NCBI RefSeq assembly: GCF_013112485.1
Contig: NZ_JABFHG010000017.1
Coordinates: forward strand, 1 to 64,000
Source of the DNA: Roseicella sp. DB1501
GTDB taxonomy: Bacteria; Pseudomonadota; Alphaproteobacteria; Acetobacterales; Acetobacteraceae
Length of the DNA: 64,000 nt
Direction of reading: 5' to 3'
Under the pieces are notes generated by a model. The model was given only the letters and a program-made list of their open reading frames with translations. It made no database searches and was not told where the DNA came from. A program made the position numbers and the translations under genes. Below are positions 1-8,585 of this stretch, in pieces (the stretch's first letter is position 1; each line of letters begins with the position of its first letter).

Positions 1-614
1 ATCGTGCCCTTCCGACCGTCATAAGAACCCGCTCCGAGCGGTTCCGCCACGTCAGCTTCGTCCGTCATGCCCGCTATCTCGGCAGGCAAGCCCGGGCATC
101 TCAAGGCCACTGATGGCTGACGCTTACAGGGAAGGCGTCCGCTTTCGAGAAGCTCGAAATCTGCGTAACCTACGGCGCGCAATCGCTCCCTCAACTGGCG
201 ATTCTCTTCGCTGATGACCGCCAGACGCTCTCGCAGGCGCTGGATTTCCCGGTCCCGTTCCATGTCGCCCGGCTCGCGGTATCCAGCTGCCCGGCGCTCG
301 AGCGCTTCGTCCCTGGCGGACCTGCCTGACCCTCTACGCGCAAGCAAGGCGATCAGGTGATCGTCAACCATCCCCGCGAGAGATGCCGGGGGAGCACCTC
401 CCTCCAGCACTGCCAGTATGGCACGGACCTTGGGATTTTGCTGGAAAGTGGAGCGTGAGAAGGCGAGTTGCTCTGAGACCCGGGTGCGGCTGAGTTTCCC
501 GCTCTCCAATTCTAATGTGCCCGTCTCAAGGCCGGTGCGGAGGTAGTCGGCGAACCTTCGGGCGTTCACATCACCAAGTTGTGCCCTGCTGAGCCCCCTC
601 GGTACGTCGCCCAT
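1..614 (-). CDS. Small coiled-coil protein, C-terminal part beyond window (GmtX-like?)
   Basis: Reading leftward from ATG at 614, the frame stays open to the window edge (at least 204 codons), so the C-terminus is missing. The N-terminal ~75 residues look like a small helical DNA-binding region (motif RVSEQLAFSRSTFQQNPKV). A charged segment follows at ~100-145 (MERDREIQRLRERLAVISEE), which is a probable coiled coil, ending in YADFELLESGRLP. This layout resembles accessory proteins encoded beside tyrosine recombinases in mobile trios (GmtX type). That match is from memory of the family and is not certain. The partner recombinase genes would lie to the left of the window. Confidence 0.55.
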   Translation of the reverse strand, partial: MGDVPRGLSRAQLGDVNARRFADYLRTGLETGTLELESGKLSRTRVSEQLAFSRSTFQQNPKVRAILAVLEGGAPPASLAGMVDDHLIALLARRGSGRSARDEALERRAAGYREPGDMERDREIQRLRERLAVISEENRQLRERLRAVGYADFELLESGRLPCKRQPSVALRCPGLPAEIAGMTDEADVAEPLGAGSYDGRKGT

Positions 615-1546
615 CCCACAGCTTCCAATGCTGAATGAGGCGCAGCTTATCGGACGAGCTACCCACGGACACAGAACCCATTCGTGCGAAATGAGGCCCC
701 GATATTTCTACCATTTGGCGGTGGGATGCCGCAGCACCCGTTGGTGCCCGGGTGCCGGAAGGCGAGCCCAAGCTGGGCGTGCGGAAGCACGGCATCCTTT
801 GCCGGAGCTGGCATCAAGTCTTGTCGCCCAGCTCCGCCGCGAGCGGAGTCCGATTGCGGGGCTGGGCTACGCGCTCTGCTTCCTCTTCGTCTGCCCATAT
901 CGATCACCGGAATGGAGTAGACGTAGGTGAGTCAGGTGGTTGCATGTCCCTCGTGGCCGTTCGTAAAGCCGAAGCCGATGTTGCACGCCTTCAGCGCGTC
1001 CTGCGCATCCTCGACCTTGTTCCTGGCGCGGATAGAAACTACCTCGGCCCCGAGGTTGAAGCCTCACAGTTCCCATTACGTGCTGCGTCACGGTTCTTGT
1101 GGAGGCGTGTCACAGGTCGCGGCGCGCCATGCGTCACAGTGCCCGACCTGTTCACGTCACAGGTCGTCGGCCAAGCCAACGCCACGGTTCGCAGCTTCCA
1201 CCTCCCGGTGCGATGGGCAGGTTGGCGCATCGCCCGGCTCGGATCACGCCCCGGGAACGGGGCTCTCGCGTGGCTGTCCCGGCCAGGTACGGCATCTCGC
1301 AGGCGCCGGAAACCTAGCCTTCGTCGGGCCTTTTCCCTGCCTCCGTTCCCGGCGAGCTTCGTAGCAAGTACAGCGCGATCCGTAGGGGAATAGATCTGCA
1401 ACCCCTTCGAACCACAGGCCAACTCGGGTCCGAATTATGGAAGATTACAAGGGCTTCTGGCGACCGGCTTCGGACCGGCTACGCGCGGGAGGCGAACCAA
1501 AACGTCCGTGCCGCCGCGACCGCAGCTGACCGACCAGCCCCAGCCG
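615..1546. other. Stretch without a convincing gene
   Basis: Open frames here overlap on both strands and have low-complexity Arg/Pro/Ser translations typical of GC-rich noise. None has a ribosome-binding site plus a recognisable protein. The only protein-like stretch is the short leftward frame at 932-1063. No tRNA, terminator or clear repeat was seen. It may be decayed DNA at the junction between mobile DNA to the left and the copper island to the right. Confidence 0.5.
932..1063 (-). pseudogene. Possible gene remnant, 43 codons
   Basis: A leftward frame closed on both sides by stop codons translates to a protein-like peptide (NLGAEVVSIRARNKVEDAQD, then ALKACNIGFGFTNGHEGHATT). It has no start codon and no family I recognise. 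The balanced composition differs from the noise around it, so it may be the 3' end of a decayed gene. Confidence 0.2.
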
Positions 1547-2023
1547 TCAGACCGCCCGGCCACCCCGGAAGCGCATGAACACGCGGCGCCCATCGCCGCC
1601 GTCGAAGGCGACGACGTCGTAGGTGTCGTCCGGCTCGCCCGGCACCTCCATTCCCGGCGAGCCGGTCGGCATGGCTGGGACAGCGAGGCCGCGCACGCCA
1701 GCCGGGCGCTCGGCCAGCAGGCGCCGCACCGCCTGGGCTGGCACGTGGCCCTCCAGCGCGTAGCCGTCCACCGTGGCCGCGTGGCAGGAGAGCAGGTCCG
1801 GCGGGATGCCGAGCATCCGGCGGACGGGGGCAGGGGAGGCGACGAGGTTGTCCTCGACGTGGAACCCGGCCGCCCTCATGTGGTCCACCCAACCGGTGCA
1901 GCAGCCGCAGCTCGGGTCGCGCCAGACCTGCAGCAGGGGCTGCGCGGATTGCTCTGGCTGGGCGGAGGCGCCGCCCGCGGAGCCGGTCGCGGCCAGCGCC
2001 GCCAGGAGAAGCCGTCGTCTCAT
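1547..2023 (-). CDS. DUF411 (CopG-like) metal-binding periplasmic protein
   Basis: 158 residues. The start ATG at 2023 follows an AAGGAAA ribosome-binding site and gives a signal peptide (MRRRLLLAALAATGSAGGAS-A). The mature part has the DUF411 signature DPSCGCCTGWVDHM, with Cys residues in a C-x-C-C arrangement, then PPDLLSCHAATVDGYALEGH and a C-terminal PGMEVPG...YDVVAFD block. DUF411 proteins are found in copper and silver resistance loci and are thought to bind copper in the periplasm. Length and motif order are normal for the family. It is transcribed away from the nuclease gene to its right, and the 233-bp gap between them must hold both promoters. Confidence 0.9.
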   Translation of the reverse strand: MRRRLLLAALAATGSAGGASAQPEQSAQPLLQVWRDPSCGCCTGWVDHMRAAGFHVEDNLVASPAPVRRMLGIPPDLLSCHAATVDGYALEGHVPAQAVRRLLAERPAGVRGLAVPAMPTGSPGMEVPGEPDDTYDVVAFDGGDGRRVFMRFRGGRAV

Positions 2024-2256
2024 CCGTGTTTCCTTGTTCGTGCGGCCGGGTCGGCGCGGGGCAGGGGATGTCCCCACGGTCAGGAAGATGGGAATGCACC
2101 GCGCGAGTTCGAGCCGGTCGCGCGGTGTGTCGGAGGTGGACGCGACCGCGCGGGCAACGCCTCCGCAGGCTCCGACCACCTTGCAGGCGAACCACCGGGC
2201 CGTTCATCATCTCCGGCTAGAGCGGGGGCCGGACCCGGCGCCCCAGGGACCAAGAC

Positions 2257-3573
2257 ATGCAGATCTCGACAGCCGCCCCGATCTCCGGCGGAGCGGGGGC
2301 CAGCGCGCCCGATCCCATAACCTCGCTGCTACTCCGCTGGCGGGACGACCCCGGCGGCACCTACCGCACGTGGTTCCTCTGGGATGAGCGGGTCAAGAAC
2401 TTCCGCTCCATCCGCCGCGGCATCCAGCAGGTCGTCGCCGAAATCAGGGCTGGCACCTTCGGCGTCACCTACCGCAACTCCTCGTTGGAGACCGTCGTCC
2501 ACTCCGTCGCCGAGCAGCGCCAGATCTTCAAGGGCGCCGACCACGCCTTCCTGTGGAAGCCCAAGCTCCGCATCCCGGACATCTACGAGAGTCCGGAGAA
2601 TCAGCGCGCCTTCGGCCGCCTGCTCGACACCTGCGTGTGGTGCATGACGGAGCACCAGGTCCTCGCGGCCATCCGCGAGATCGACGCCAAGGCCATCAAG
2701 GGCCTCGGCCCGGCCGTCGCCAACCTCCTGTACTTCCTGCACCCGACCATCGCGCCGCCGTTCAACACCGCCATCGTCAACGGCTACAACGCGTTGACCG
2801 GCGCCCGCGTGAAGCTCGGCCGCTGGGACGAGTACATCGCCATGCGCCAGGGCATCCTCGCCTTGAACGCCAAGCACCGCGGCCTGCTCTCGAACGACCT
2901 CGGCGCCGTCGGCGGCCTTCTGTTCGACGTCGGCAGCGGTCGCTACCCGGCGCCGCCACGCGAGGACGACACGGGCGCACGGGCCGCGTGGGAGGCGGAC
3001 CTCGCCCGCGTCCGGGACGAGGGTGCCAAGGCAGCCAAGGCGCTGGCCGCGGCCCGCGAGGAGGACGAGACCCACACCGCCGTCCAGGGATGGCTGCGCG
3101 ACCTCGGACTGTCGCTCGGCTACGACGTCTGGGTGGCCGCCAACGACCGCAACCGCCCGCTCGGCGGCGGCAAGCTTGGCGATGGCTGCCTCGCCACGCT
3201 GCCGGGCTTCGACACTGGCGCGGGCGCCGACGCCGTCCGGCTCATCGACGTGCTGTGGCTCGATAGGGACTCGAAGCGCATTGTCGCCGCTTACGAGGTG
3301 GAGCACACCACTTCCATCTACTCCGGCATCGTGCGGATGCTCGACCTCGCACTCGGACCCGAGGCGCATGCGCTCGAGGGGATGTTCCTCGTCGCGCCGG
3401 ATGGCCGCGAGGGCGAGGTGCGCGAGCAGCTGGCGCGGCCCGCCTTCAGCCGGGTGGCCGACCTCAAGGTGCGCTACCTACCCTACGGCGAGCTCAAGGC
3501 GAACCGGGAGACTATCGCCAGGTTCGGCCACGGCATGAAGCCGATCCGGGCCATCTCGCGGGAGCTCGCCTAG
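2257..3573 (+). CDS. Solitary type II restriction-endonuclease-like protein
   Basis: 438 residues, start ATG with AGGGACC upstream. The N-terminal half has a helix-hairpin-helix-like stretch near residues 145-175 (KAIKGLGPAVANLLYFLHPT). The C-terminal half (~270-430) has the segment YEVEHTTSIYSGIVRMLDLA, which I know from proteins annotated as type II restriction endonucleases; the E-V-E part could be a PD-(D/E)XK-type active site, with DVLWLD upstream as the acidic strand. No methyltransferase gene lies on either side, so it is not part of a simple restriction-modification pair here. It could be an orphan nuclease or a DNA-binding protein of another system. Confidence 0.65.
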   Translation: MQISTAAPISGGAGASAPDPITSLLLRWRDDPGGTYRTWFLWDERVKNFRSIRRGIQQVVAEIRAGTFGVTYRNSSLETVVHSVAEQRQIFKGADHAFLWKPKLRIPDIYESPENQRAFGRLLDTCVWCMTEHQVLAAIREIDAKAIKGLGPAVANLLYFLHPTIAPPFNTAIVNGYNALTGARVKLGRWDEYIAMRQGILALNAKHRGLLSNDLGAVGGLLFDVGSGRYPAPPREDDTGARAAWEADLARVRDEGAKAAKALAAAREEDETHTAVQGWLRDLGLSLGYDVWVAANDRNRPLGGGKLGDGCLATLPGFDTGAGADAVRLIDVLWLDRDSKRIVAAYEVEHTTSIYSGIVRMLDLALGPEAHALEGMFLVAPDGREGEVREQLARPAFSRVADLKVRYLPYGELKANRETIARFGHGMKPIRAISRELA

Positions 3574-3602
3574 GCCCCCCACGCGAGCCGGATCCAGCGG
3601 TT

Positions 3603-3624
3603 GGCGCGGCCGCCGGGCCGCGCC
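3603..3624. terminator. Hairpin between convergent genes
   Basis: A 9-bp perfect stem (GGCGCGGCC / GGCCGCGCC) with a 4-base GCCG loop lies between the nuclease gene and the convergent lipoprotein gene. There is no T-run, so termination is an inference from position. Confidence 0.45.
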
Positions 3625-3635
3625 CCGATGGCTCG

Positions 3636-3935
3636 CTAGTACGGGCCGGAGCGGCCGCGTTGGGCGCCCATGGTGTGGTCCATGTGCTGGCAGTAGGTCG
3701 CCATCCGCTGCATGTCGGGCGACATCTGCGCGCCCTGCCTCATCTGCTGCCGCATCTCCGCGCAGTGGGCCATCATCGCCTGGTGGTCACCCGGGGCCGG
3801 AGCCGTCGCCGCGGTGCTGGCGGGAGCAGGCGCCGCGGCCACCGGGGGCGCGGCCTGCTGCTGCGGCGCGCAGGCGGAGAGGCCCGCCGCCAGGACCACC
3901 GCCAGGCCCATCCCGGCATTCTTCAATACCCTCAT
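3636..3935 (-). CDS. Met/Cys/His-rich lipoprotein
   Basis: 99 residues; ATG at 3935 follows GAGAGGAGAA. A lipoprotein signal ends in the lipobox LSAC (Cys at ~21), followed by an Ala/Pro linker. The C-terminal ~55 residues carry HQAMMAHCAEMRQQMRQGAQ and MSPDMQRMATYCQHMDHTM, giving regularly spaced Met, His and Cys ligands that suggest copper binding at the envelope. A paralogue with nearly the same core is at 32780-33136, also in a copper context. No assigned family comes to mind. It lies next to the Cys-tailed ECF sigma factor and is read in the same direction, so the two may be one transcript. Confidence 0.8.
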   Translation of the reverse strand: MRVLKNAGMGLAVVLAAGLSACAPQQQAAPPVAAAPAPASTAATAPAPGDHQAMMAHCAEMRQQMRQGAQMSPDMQRMATYCQHMDHTMGAQRGRSGPY

Positions 3936-4052
3936 GCGGTTCTCCTCTCTCCGAAGCGGTTGCCCCGAGGCAACCCATGCCACCGCCGCGCGGTGTCGAA
4001 ATCGGGCACGTTCCATCCTGCCGGACGCGCGCCGATGCGGCCTTGAGCGAGA

Positions 4053-4691
4053 TCAATCGCGTGCTCCGCCCTGTCCGGCACATGCGGCCGCGCGGGCGAG
4101 ACGTGCCTCGTCCACCGAGGGCGGCTTCGGACAGGCGCAGCGCATAAAGCTCTCAGATGGGCAGGTGACACAGGCGGCGAGCAGCAGCGCGGCCAGCGCC
4201 CGCCGCGCCCGGTGGTGCCTCACGTGCAGCGCGTTCGGCAGGATGCCGAGCTCCGCGGCCACGACCTCCCGTGGCTCGCCGCGCAGGTCGAGGCGTCGGA
4301 TCAGCGCCGCCTGATCCGGCCGCAGCGCGCCCAGCAGCGGCTCGATGCAATCGCAGGCCCACTGGGCAGGCTCCGGCTCCGGGGCAACCAGCGTCTCCGC
4401 GAACTCCCGCGGGTCCTCGAGGCACTCACGTCGGCGCGCGAGCTCGCGCCCGTGGTCGGCGAGGGTGGAGGACAGCACGCGGCCCAGCCAGCCGTGAACC
4501 CGCGCCGGGTCGCGCAGCTCCCCGGCGCGCTCCAGCGCACGCAGCGCGAAACGCTGCAGGACGTCGTCGGCGCCGTGTCGGTCGCCGTTCAGGTGCCGGA
4601 GGACAACGCCGCGCAGCCTGGCTTGCGCCTCGCCGATGGCGCCTCGCACTGCGGCTTCGGCGCACAGGAAAGGACCGTCATGGTCGCGCAT
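4053..4691 (-). CDS. ECF sigma factor with Cys-rich tail (CorE-like metal sensing?)
   Basis: 212 residues; ATG at 4691 behind GGGGAG. Region 2 is seen around residues 15-75 (LRHLNGDRHGADDVLQRFAL, HGWLGRVL) and region 4 around 125-170 (RLDLRGEPREVVAAELGILP, NALHVRHHRARRAL). After region 4 the protein continues with CVTC, then CAC and a later Cys. No anti-sigma gene is adjacent. Known ECF factors such as CorE of Myxococcus carry a C-terminal Cys-rich metal-sensing domain instead of an anti-sigma partner. By that analogy this one may sense copper or another metal directly, which is an inference. Likely targets are the flanking lipoprotein gene and the operon starting at 5156. Confidence 0.8.
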   Translation of the reverse strand: MRDHDGPFLCAEAAVRGAIGEAQARLRGVVLRHLNGDRHGADDVLQRFALRALERAGELRDPARVHGWLGRVLSSTLADHGRELARRRECLEDPREFAETLVAPEPEPAQWACDCIEPLLGALRPDQAALIRRLDLRGEPREVVAAELGILPNALHVRHHRARRALAALLLAACVTCPSESFMRCACPKPPSVDEARLARAAACAGQGGARD

Positions 4692-5155
4692 GGGTGCTCC
4701 CCGCCAAGCGTTCGGCGGCGAGGCGGCACGACATCCCACCGGCCACCCGCCGACCCGGCGGCAGCCAGGCCCGTGCCGGACAGGGCGAGCCAGGACCGCC
4801 GCAACCGACTTAGGAGACGGCCGTAGGCGAGGCCACCGTTTCGCGCGCCCGCGAGACGCCGAGCAATGTTTTGTCGCAGACCTGCGGCCAACGAGGCAGA
4901 TGAGGCGTGGGCCGAGTTCCCGCGGTCTGGCACCCAAAGCTCCTGGCATCGGCCTCTCCGGTTGGGCTGCGTCGGACTCATGGAGGCGACCGTGCCATGC
5001 AAGGACGCTCGTGACGGTGAAGCCTTACAGATCCCGGCCGACAGCCAGTCCCGCGCTCCCGCTGTAAGGCTGGTTCACCTTCAGCGTCTCACACGAGACG
5101 CGGGTCGCACGGCGTGCCAGCGCCCGGCGCCGCCAGCAGGGGGAGGACCACCAGC
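4692..5155. other. Intergenic region between divergent sigma factor and Spy/reductase operon
   Basis: 464 bases with no supportable gene; overlapping frames here are noise. It must contain the promoters for both the leftward sigma gene and the rightward 5156 operon. The one clear structure is the inverted repeat at 5016-5079. Confidence 0.6.
5016..5079. promoter_or_regulatory. Inverted repeat, candidate operator of the 5156 operon
   Basis: AGCCTTACAG at 5021-5030 and its exact reverse complement CTGTAAGGCT at 5062-5071 form a 10-bp inverted repeat. GGTGA and TCACC extend it on the outside. It ends about 77 bases before ATG 5156. The 9-mer GCCTTACAG recurs at 9892-9900 at a similar distance from another periplasmic copper-type gene, which favours a regulator site over a terminator. 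Confidence 0.55.
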
Positions 5156-5944
5156 ATGTCGAGACTTCAGCCAACGCTCGCCGCCGCCGCGCTCGCAGCC
5201 ATCTTGCCGCTCCTCCCGCCAGGGGCAGTGGCGGCGGACCGCGATGCGCCCGTCCTGCTCGCCATGATGGACATGATGCCGATGGGCGGCACGCCTCAGC
5301 AGGCATCGCCGATGCCGGGCATGCCAGGCCCGCAGGCGGGGACGCCAGCGCCGGGCGGCATGATGGACGACGATACGATGGGGATGGGCGGTGCCCCGGG
5401 AAGCGGCCACGCGCAGTCCCAGACGCCGATGGGCGGCGCGCCCGGGCAGGCACAATCCCAGATGCCGATGGGCCAAGCGCGGCAGCCGATGCCCGGGTGC
5501 GACATGATGGCGATGATGCGGGACATGATGATGCGTCGGGGTGCCATGTCGCAGGGGATGCAGCAGGGCGGCGCCGCGCCCGGCACGGGTTCGATGGGCG
5601 GCGACCAGCCGATGGGTAGCTCCGCGGCACGCCTCGAGGGGCGTATCGCCTTCCTCCGCACGGAGCTGCGCATCACGGACGCTCAGGCGCCCGCCTGGGA
5701 CACCTTCGCCAACACGCTCCGCGCCGGGCGCGAGCACCTCGACGCCGCCCGCGCCGCGCTGCAGGACAGCGGCCGGGCGGCCGACCCCATGGCCCGCCTC
5801 GCGTCCTTCGAGAGCCACCTGCGGGAGCGCACCGAGGCCATCCACATGACGCGGATGGCGTTCGACACGCTCTACCGCCAGCTCGACGACGCCCAGAAGC
5901 GCACGGCGACCGCCACCATGCTGCCCTTCATCGGAGCGTTCTGA
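5156..5944 (+). CDS. Met-rich Spy/CpxP-like (LTXXQ) periplasmic protein
   Basis: 262 residues. ATG at 5156 follows AGGGGGAGGA. Signal peptide ~1-26 (ALAAILPLLPPGAVAADRD). Residues ~30-150 are Met/Gly/Pro-rich with many PMGG and PMPG units and MMAMMRDMMMRR, a plausible low-affinity Cu(I)-binding tract. The C-terminal ~100 residues are the Spy/LTXXQ helical domain (RIAFLRTELRITDAQAPAWD, and HMTRMAFDTLYRQLDDAQK). Spy-family proteins are envelope chaperones or metal sensors. First gene of a four-gene operon: the stop is 4 bases from the next start. Confidence 0.85.
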   Translation: MSRLQPTLAAAALAAILPLLPPGAVAADRDAPVLLAMMDMMPMGGTPQQASPMPGMPGPQAGTPAPGGMMDDDTMGMGGAPGSGHAQSQTPMGGAPGQAQSQMPMGQARQPMPGCDMMAMMRDMMMRRGAMSQGMQQGGAAPGTGSMGGDQPMGSSAARLEGRIAFLRTELRITDAQAPAWDTFANTLRAGREHLDAARAALQDSGRAADPMARLASFESHLRERTEAIHMTRMAFDTLYRQLDDAQKRTATATMLPFIGAF

Positions 5945-5948
5945 AGGC

Positions 5949-7913
5949 GTGCGGCGGAGCCTGAAGCGCACTGGTCGGTTCGCGGCGCTTGTTGGTGTGG
6001 CCCTGATCGGGACCGCGGTCGCGCAGACCGACCCTGGGGACCACAGCGCGCACCACCCCGGGCAGGCATCCGGAGCCGCTGCACCAGCGGCGCCTCCGGC
6101 GAGCGTCCCCGCGATGCGGTCGATGCCCGGTGCCATGCCCGCTCCGCAGGCGGGGGCAGGGTGCGGCGGCATGATGGGCTGCATGGGCGGCCCGGGGCGC
6201 CCGTTCTACGCATCGCTGCTGGACATGCCAGCGCTCACGGCCGAGGCGCGCCGCGCCATTGAGGCCGAGGCCGAGCGGCGCATCGGCTGGGGCACCCAGG
6301 CGATCACCTCTGGCCAGGCGCGGCTCCATCACGCGCTCGCCGCGAACGACCCAGTGGCCGTGCAGCAGGCCGCGGCAGGCGTCCGCGAGGGGCTGCTGCT
6401 GCTCGAGAGCGGGACGGCGGCGCTGCGCGCCGTCGACGCTGGAATGCCGCCGCGGCAACTCGCGCTGACCTGGTTCAGGGACCAGCTCGGCCTCCCGCCC
6501 GCCGAGGCGGCGCCGATGGCGATAGACGGCGGTCCCTGGGGCCTCTCCTGGTACCACCTGACCTCGATGGCGTTCCTGGTCACGTTCCTGGTCGGAACTC
6601 TGCTGATCCAGCACGCGCGCATGCGGCGTATCAACGCGCTCGTCGGGCGGCTCTCGGCCGCCCCCGCAGGTGGGCCCGCCCCTGGCCCGGCGCCCGCGCC
6701 CGGCAAGCCATCTGAGCCGCCCACCGACGGTCCCTCCGGTTCCCCGGCGAGGGTGGTGGGCACGGCCCCGGTCACACCAGCGCCCGCCAGCGCCGCGCCG
6801 TCGCCCGCCGCGGCCACGGCGGCCGCGCGGCGGCCGTGGTCGGGCGCGCTGCGGGTCGCGGCCACCTTCCGCGAGACGCCCACGGTGAAGACCTTCCGGC
6901 TGGTGGAGCCCGGCGGCGGGGACGTCCCCTTCACCTTCATGCCGGGCCAGTTCCTCACCGTCTCTGCCGAGCTCGACGGCCGGACGGCCAGGCGCTCCTA
7001 CACCATCGCCTCCTCGCCGACCCGACGGAGCTACGTCGAGGTCACCGTCAAGCGCGAGGAGCAGGGGCTCATCTCGCGGCACCTGCACGACCGCGTCGCG
7101 GTCGGAGACTCCGTGGAGGTGTCGGCGCCCCTGGGCGTCTTCACATTCATGGGTGAGGAGACCAGCATCGTGCTCATCGCGGGCGGCGTCGGCATCACGC
7201 CCATGATGAGCGTCGCCCGCTACCTCACCGACCGCTCCTATCCTTGCGAGATCTTCTTCCTCTACGGGGCGCGCAGCCCCGAGGAGTTCGTCTTCCGCGA
7301 GGAACTCGAGTACCTGCAGAAGCGGCACGCGAACCTACACGTGGCGGCGACGATGTCCCGCGCCGAGGGAACCGCCTGGATGGGCGCCACCGGGCCCATC
7401 TCGAAGGAGTTCATTGCGCGCTCCGTCCCCGAGATCGCCAAGCGCCGGGTCCACCTCTGCGGCCCGCCGCCGATGATGGAGGCGGTCAGGGCAGCGCTCG
7501 CCGAGCTCGGGGTGCCGAAGGGGCAGGTCAAGACCGAGGCGTTCGGCCCAGCCAGGGGCGTGGCCCCCGGAACCCCGGCGCCCTTGCCGACATCCGCTCC
7601 AGCGCCGTCCCCCGGACCGGCTCCCGCAGGCGATGCCATCCCGCGGGTCGCCACGGCGGAGGTGCGGTTCACGAAGTCGGGCAGGACCGGGGCGCTGGCG
7701 CCGGACCAAACCGTCCTGGAGGCGGCCGAGGCCATTGGGGTCGAGATCGACTACTCCTGCCGTGTCGGCATCTGCGGCGCCTGCAAGGTGCCCCTCGTCC
7801 AGGGCGCGGTGACGATGGAGGTCGAGGAAGGGCTGCCGCCGGAGGAGAAGGCGCGCGGCGTCATCCTGGCCTGCCAGGCGAAGTCCGTCGGCAACCTCGT
7901 GGTCGAGGCGTGA
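5949..7913 (+). CDS. Membrane-anchored flavin reductase fused to plant-type 2Fe-2S ferredoxin
   Basis: 654 residues, GTG start 4 bases after the previous stop. Order of parts: signal-like segment 1-25; Met/Cys/His-rich stretch to ~80; helical Spy-like region ~85-185; one membrane span ~204-222; Ala/Pro linker to ~295; FAD/NAD(P)H reductase domain ~298-535 with RSYT (349-352), GGVGITP (412-418) and CGPPPMM (504-510); second Pro-rich linker; 2Fe-2S domain ~565-654 with Cys604, Cys609, Cys612 and Cys642. It would take electrons from cytosolic NAD(P)H and hand them to membrane or periplasmic partners, for which the next two genes are candidates. The periplasmic sensor-like head joined to a cytosolic reductase is unusual. 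Confidence 0.85.
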   Translation: MRRSLKRTGRFAALVGVALIGTAVAQTDPGDHSAHHPGQASGAAAPAAPPASVPAMRSMPGAMPAPQAGAGCGGMMGCMGGPGRPFYASLLDMPALTAEARRAIEAEAERRIGWGTQAITSGQARLHHALAANDPVAVQQAAAGVREGLLLLESGTAALRAVDAGMPPRQLALTWFRDQLGLPPAEAAPMAIDGGPWGLSWYHLTSMAFLVTFLVGTLLIQHARMRRINALVGRLSAAPAGGPAPGPAPAPGKPSEPPTDGPSGSPARVVGTAPVTPAPASAAPSPAAATAAARRPWSGALRVAATFRETPTVKTFRLVEPGGGDVPFTFMPGQFLTVSAELDGRTARRSYTIASSPTRRSYVEVTVKREEQGLISRHLHDRVAVGDSVEVSAPLGVFTFMGEETSIVLIAGGVGITPMMSVARYLTDRSYPCEIFFLYGARSPEEFVFREELEYLQKRHANLHVAATMSRAEGTAWMGATGPISKEFIARSVPEIAKRRVHLCGPPPMMEAVRAALAELGVPKGQVKTEAFGPARGVAPGTPAPLPTSAPAPSPGPAPAGDAIPRVATAEVRFTKSGRTGALAPDQTVLEAAEAIGVEIDYSCRVGICGACKVPLVQGAVTMEVEEGLPPEEKARGVILACQAKSVGNLVVEA

Positions 7914-7916
7914 CTC

Positions 7917-8585
7917 GTGAATCCTCGTGAGCGGCTCGCGGTCAGCCTGCTGGTGGCGATGGTGGCCCTTTTCGCGCCGGGTTTCCTGCTCCACGCGGCG
8001 CCGCGCTTCCCGGGGAGCCTGGCCGGAGGAATCCTTGGGATTAGCGGCGCCGTGGGCATGCTCCTGCTGCTCGCCTACACGCTGGCGAAACGCGTCCCCT
8101 GGCTGCGGCGCCGCGCCGCACTGGGGGCGATGCTCTCCTTCCACGTCTACGCGGGCGCGGTCGGCGCCGCGCTCGGGATGCTCCACACCGGGCACCAATA
8201 CCGGAGCCCGCTCGGCATCGCGCTGGTCTCGGTCATGCTGGTCGTCGTGCTGAGCGGCTTCGTCGGCAGATACTACCTGGCGCAACTCGGGACCGATGTC
8301 CGCGACCAGCGACAGGAACTCGGGGCGCTCCGGGCCCGCTACGACCGGCTCGCCGCCGAGGGCGCCGCTGGTTCCCTCGCGCTCTTGGGGCCTCCGGACC
8401 TGTCCGTGCGCGCGCTGGTGTCGGGCATCGCCGACCTGGAGCACGCGATCGGGCGACGCGAGGCCCTGAGGCGTGCCCTTTCGCGCTGGACGGTGCTGCA
8501 CGTCGCGGCGGCGATCGCGCTCTGCCCACTGCTCGCCCTGCATATCTGGAGCGGGATCTACTACGGCCTGAGGTGGCTGCGGTGA
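7917..8585 (+). CDS. Small membrane protein, putative b-type cytochrome-like partner
   Basis: 222 residues, GTG start 3 bases after the reductase gene. About five membrane spans (MVALFAPGFLL near the start, GMLLLLAYTL, YAGAVGAALGML, LVSVMLVVVLSGFVG, and a C-terminal HVAAAIALCPLLALHIW). A charged cytosolic or periplasmic loop separates spans four and five. His residues sit in or near spans (SFHVYAG, LHTGHQY, LHVAAA, LALHIW), a pattern that could bind b-type haem to carry electrons across the membrane. I do not recognise a named family. Its place between a reductase and a multiheme cytochrome supports an electron-relay role, which is an inference. Confidence 0.7.
   Translation: MNPRERLAVSLLVAMVALFAPGFLLHAAPRFPGSLAGGILGISGAVGMLLLLAYTLAKRVPWLRRRAALGAMLSFHVYAGAVGAALGMLHTGHQYRSPLGIALVSVMLVVVLSGFVGRYYLAQLGTDVRDQRQELGALRARYDRLAAEGAAGSLALLGPPDLSVRALVSGIADLEHAIGRREALRRALSRWTVLHVAAAIALCPLLALHIWSGIYYGLRWLR

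Noticed and set aside
752-1393. 213-codon frame in the left non-coding stretch
   Set aside because: Arg/Ser/Pro-rich, no ribosome-binding site, no family, and overlapped by other random frames on both strands.
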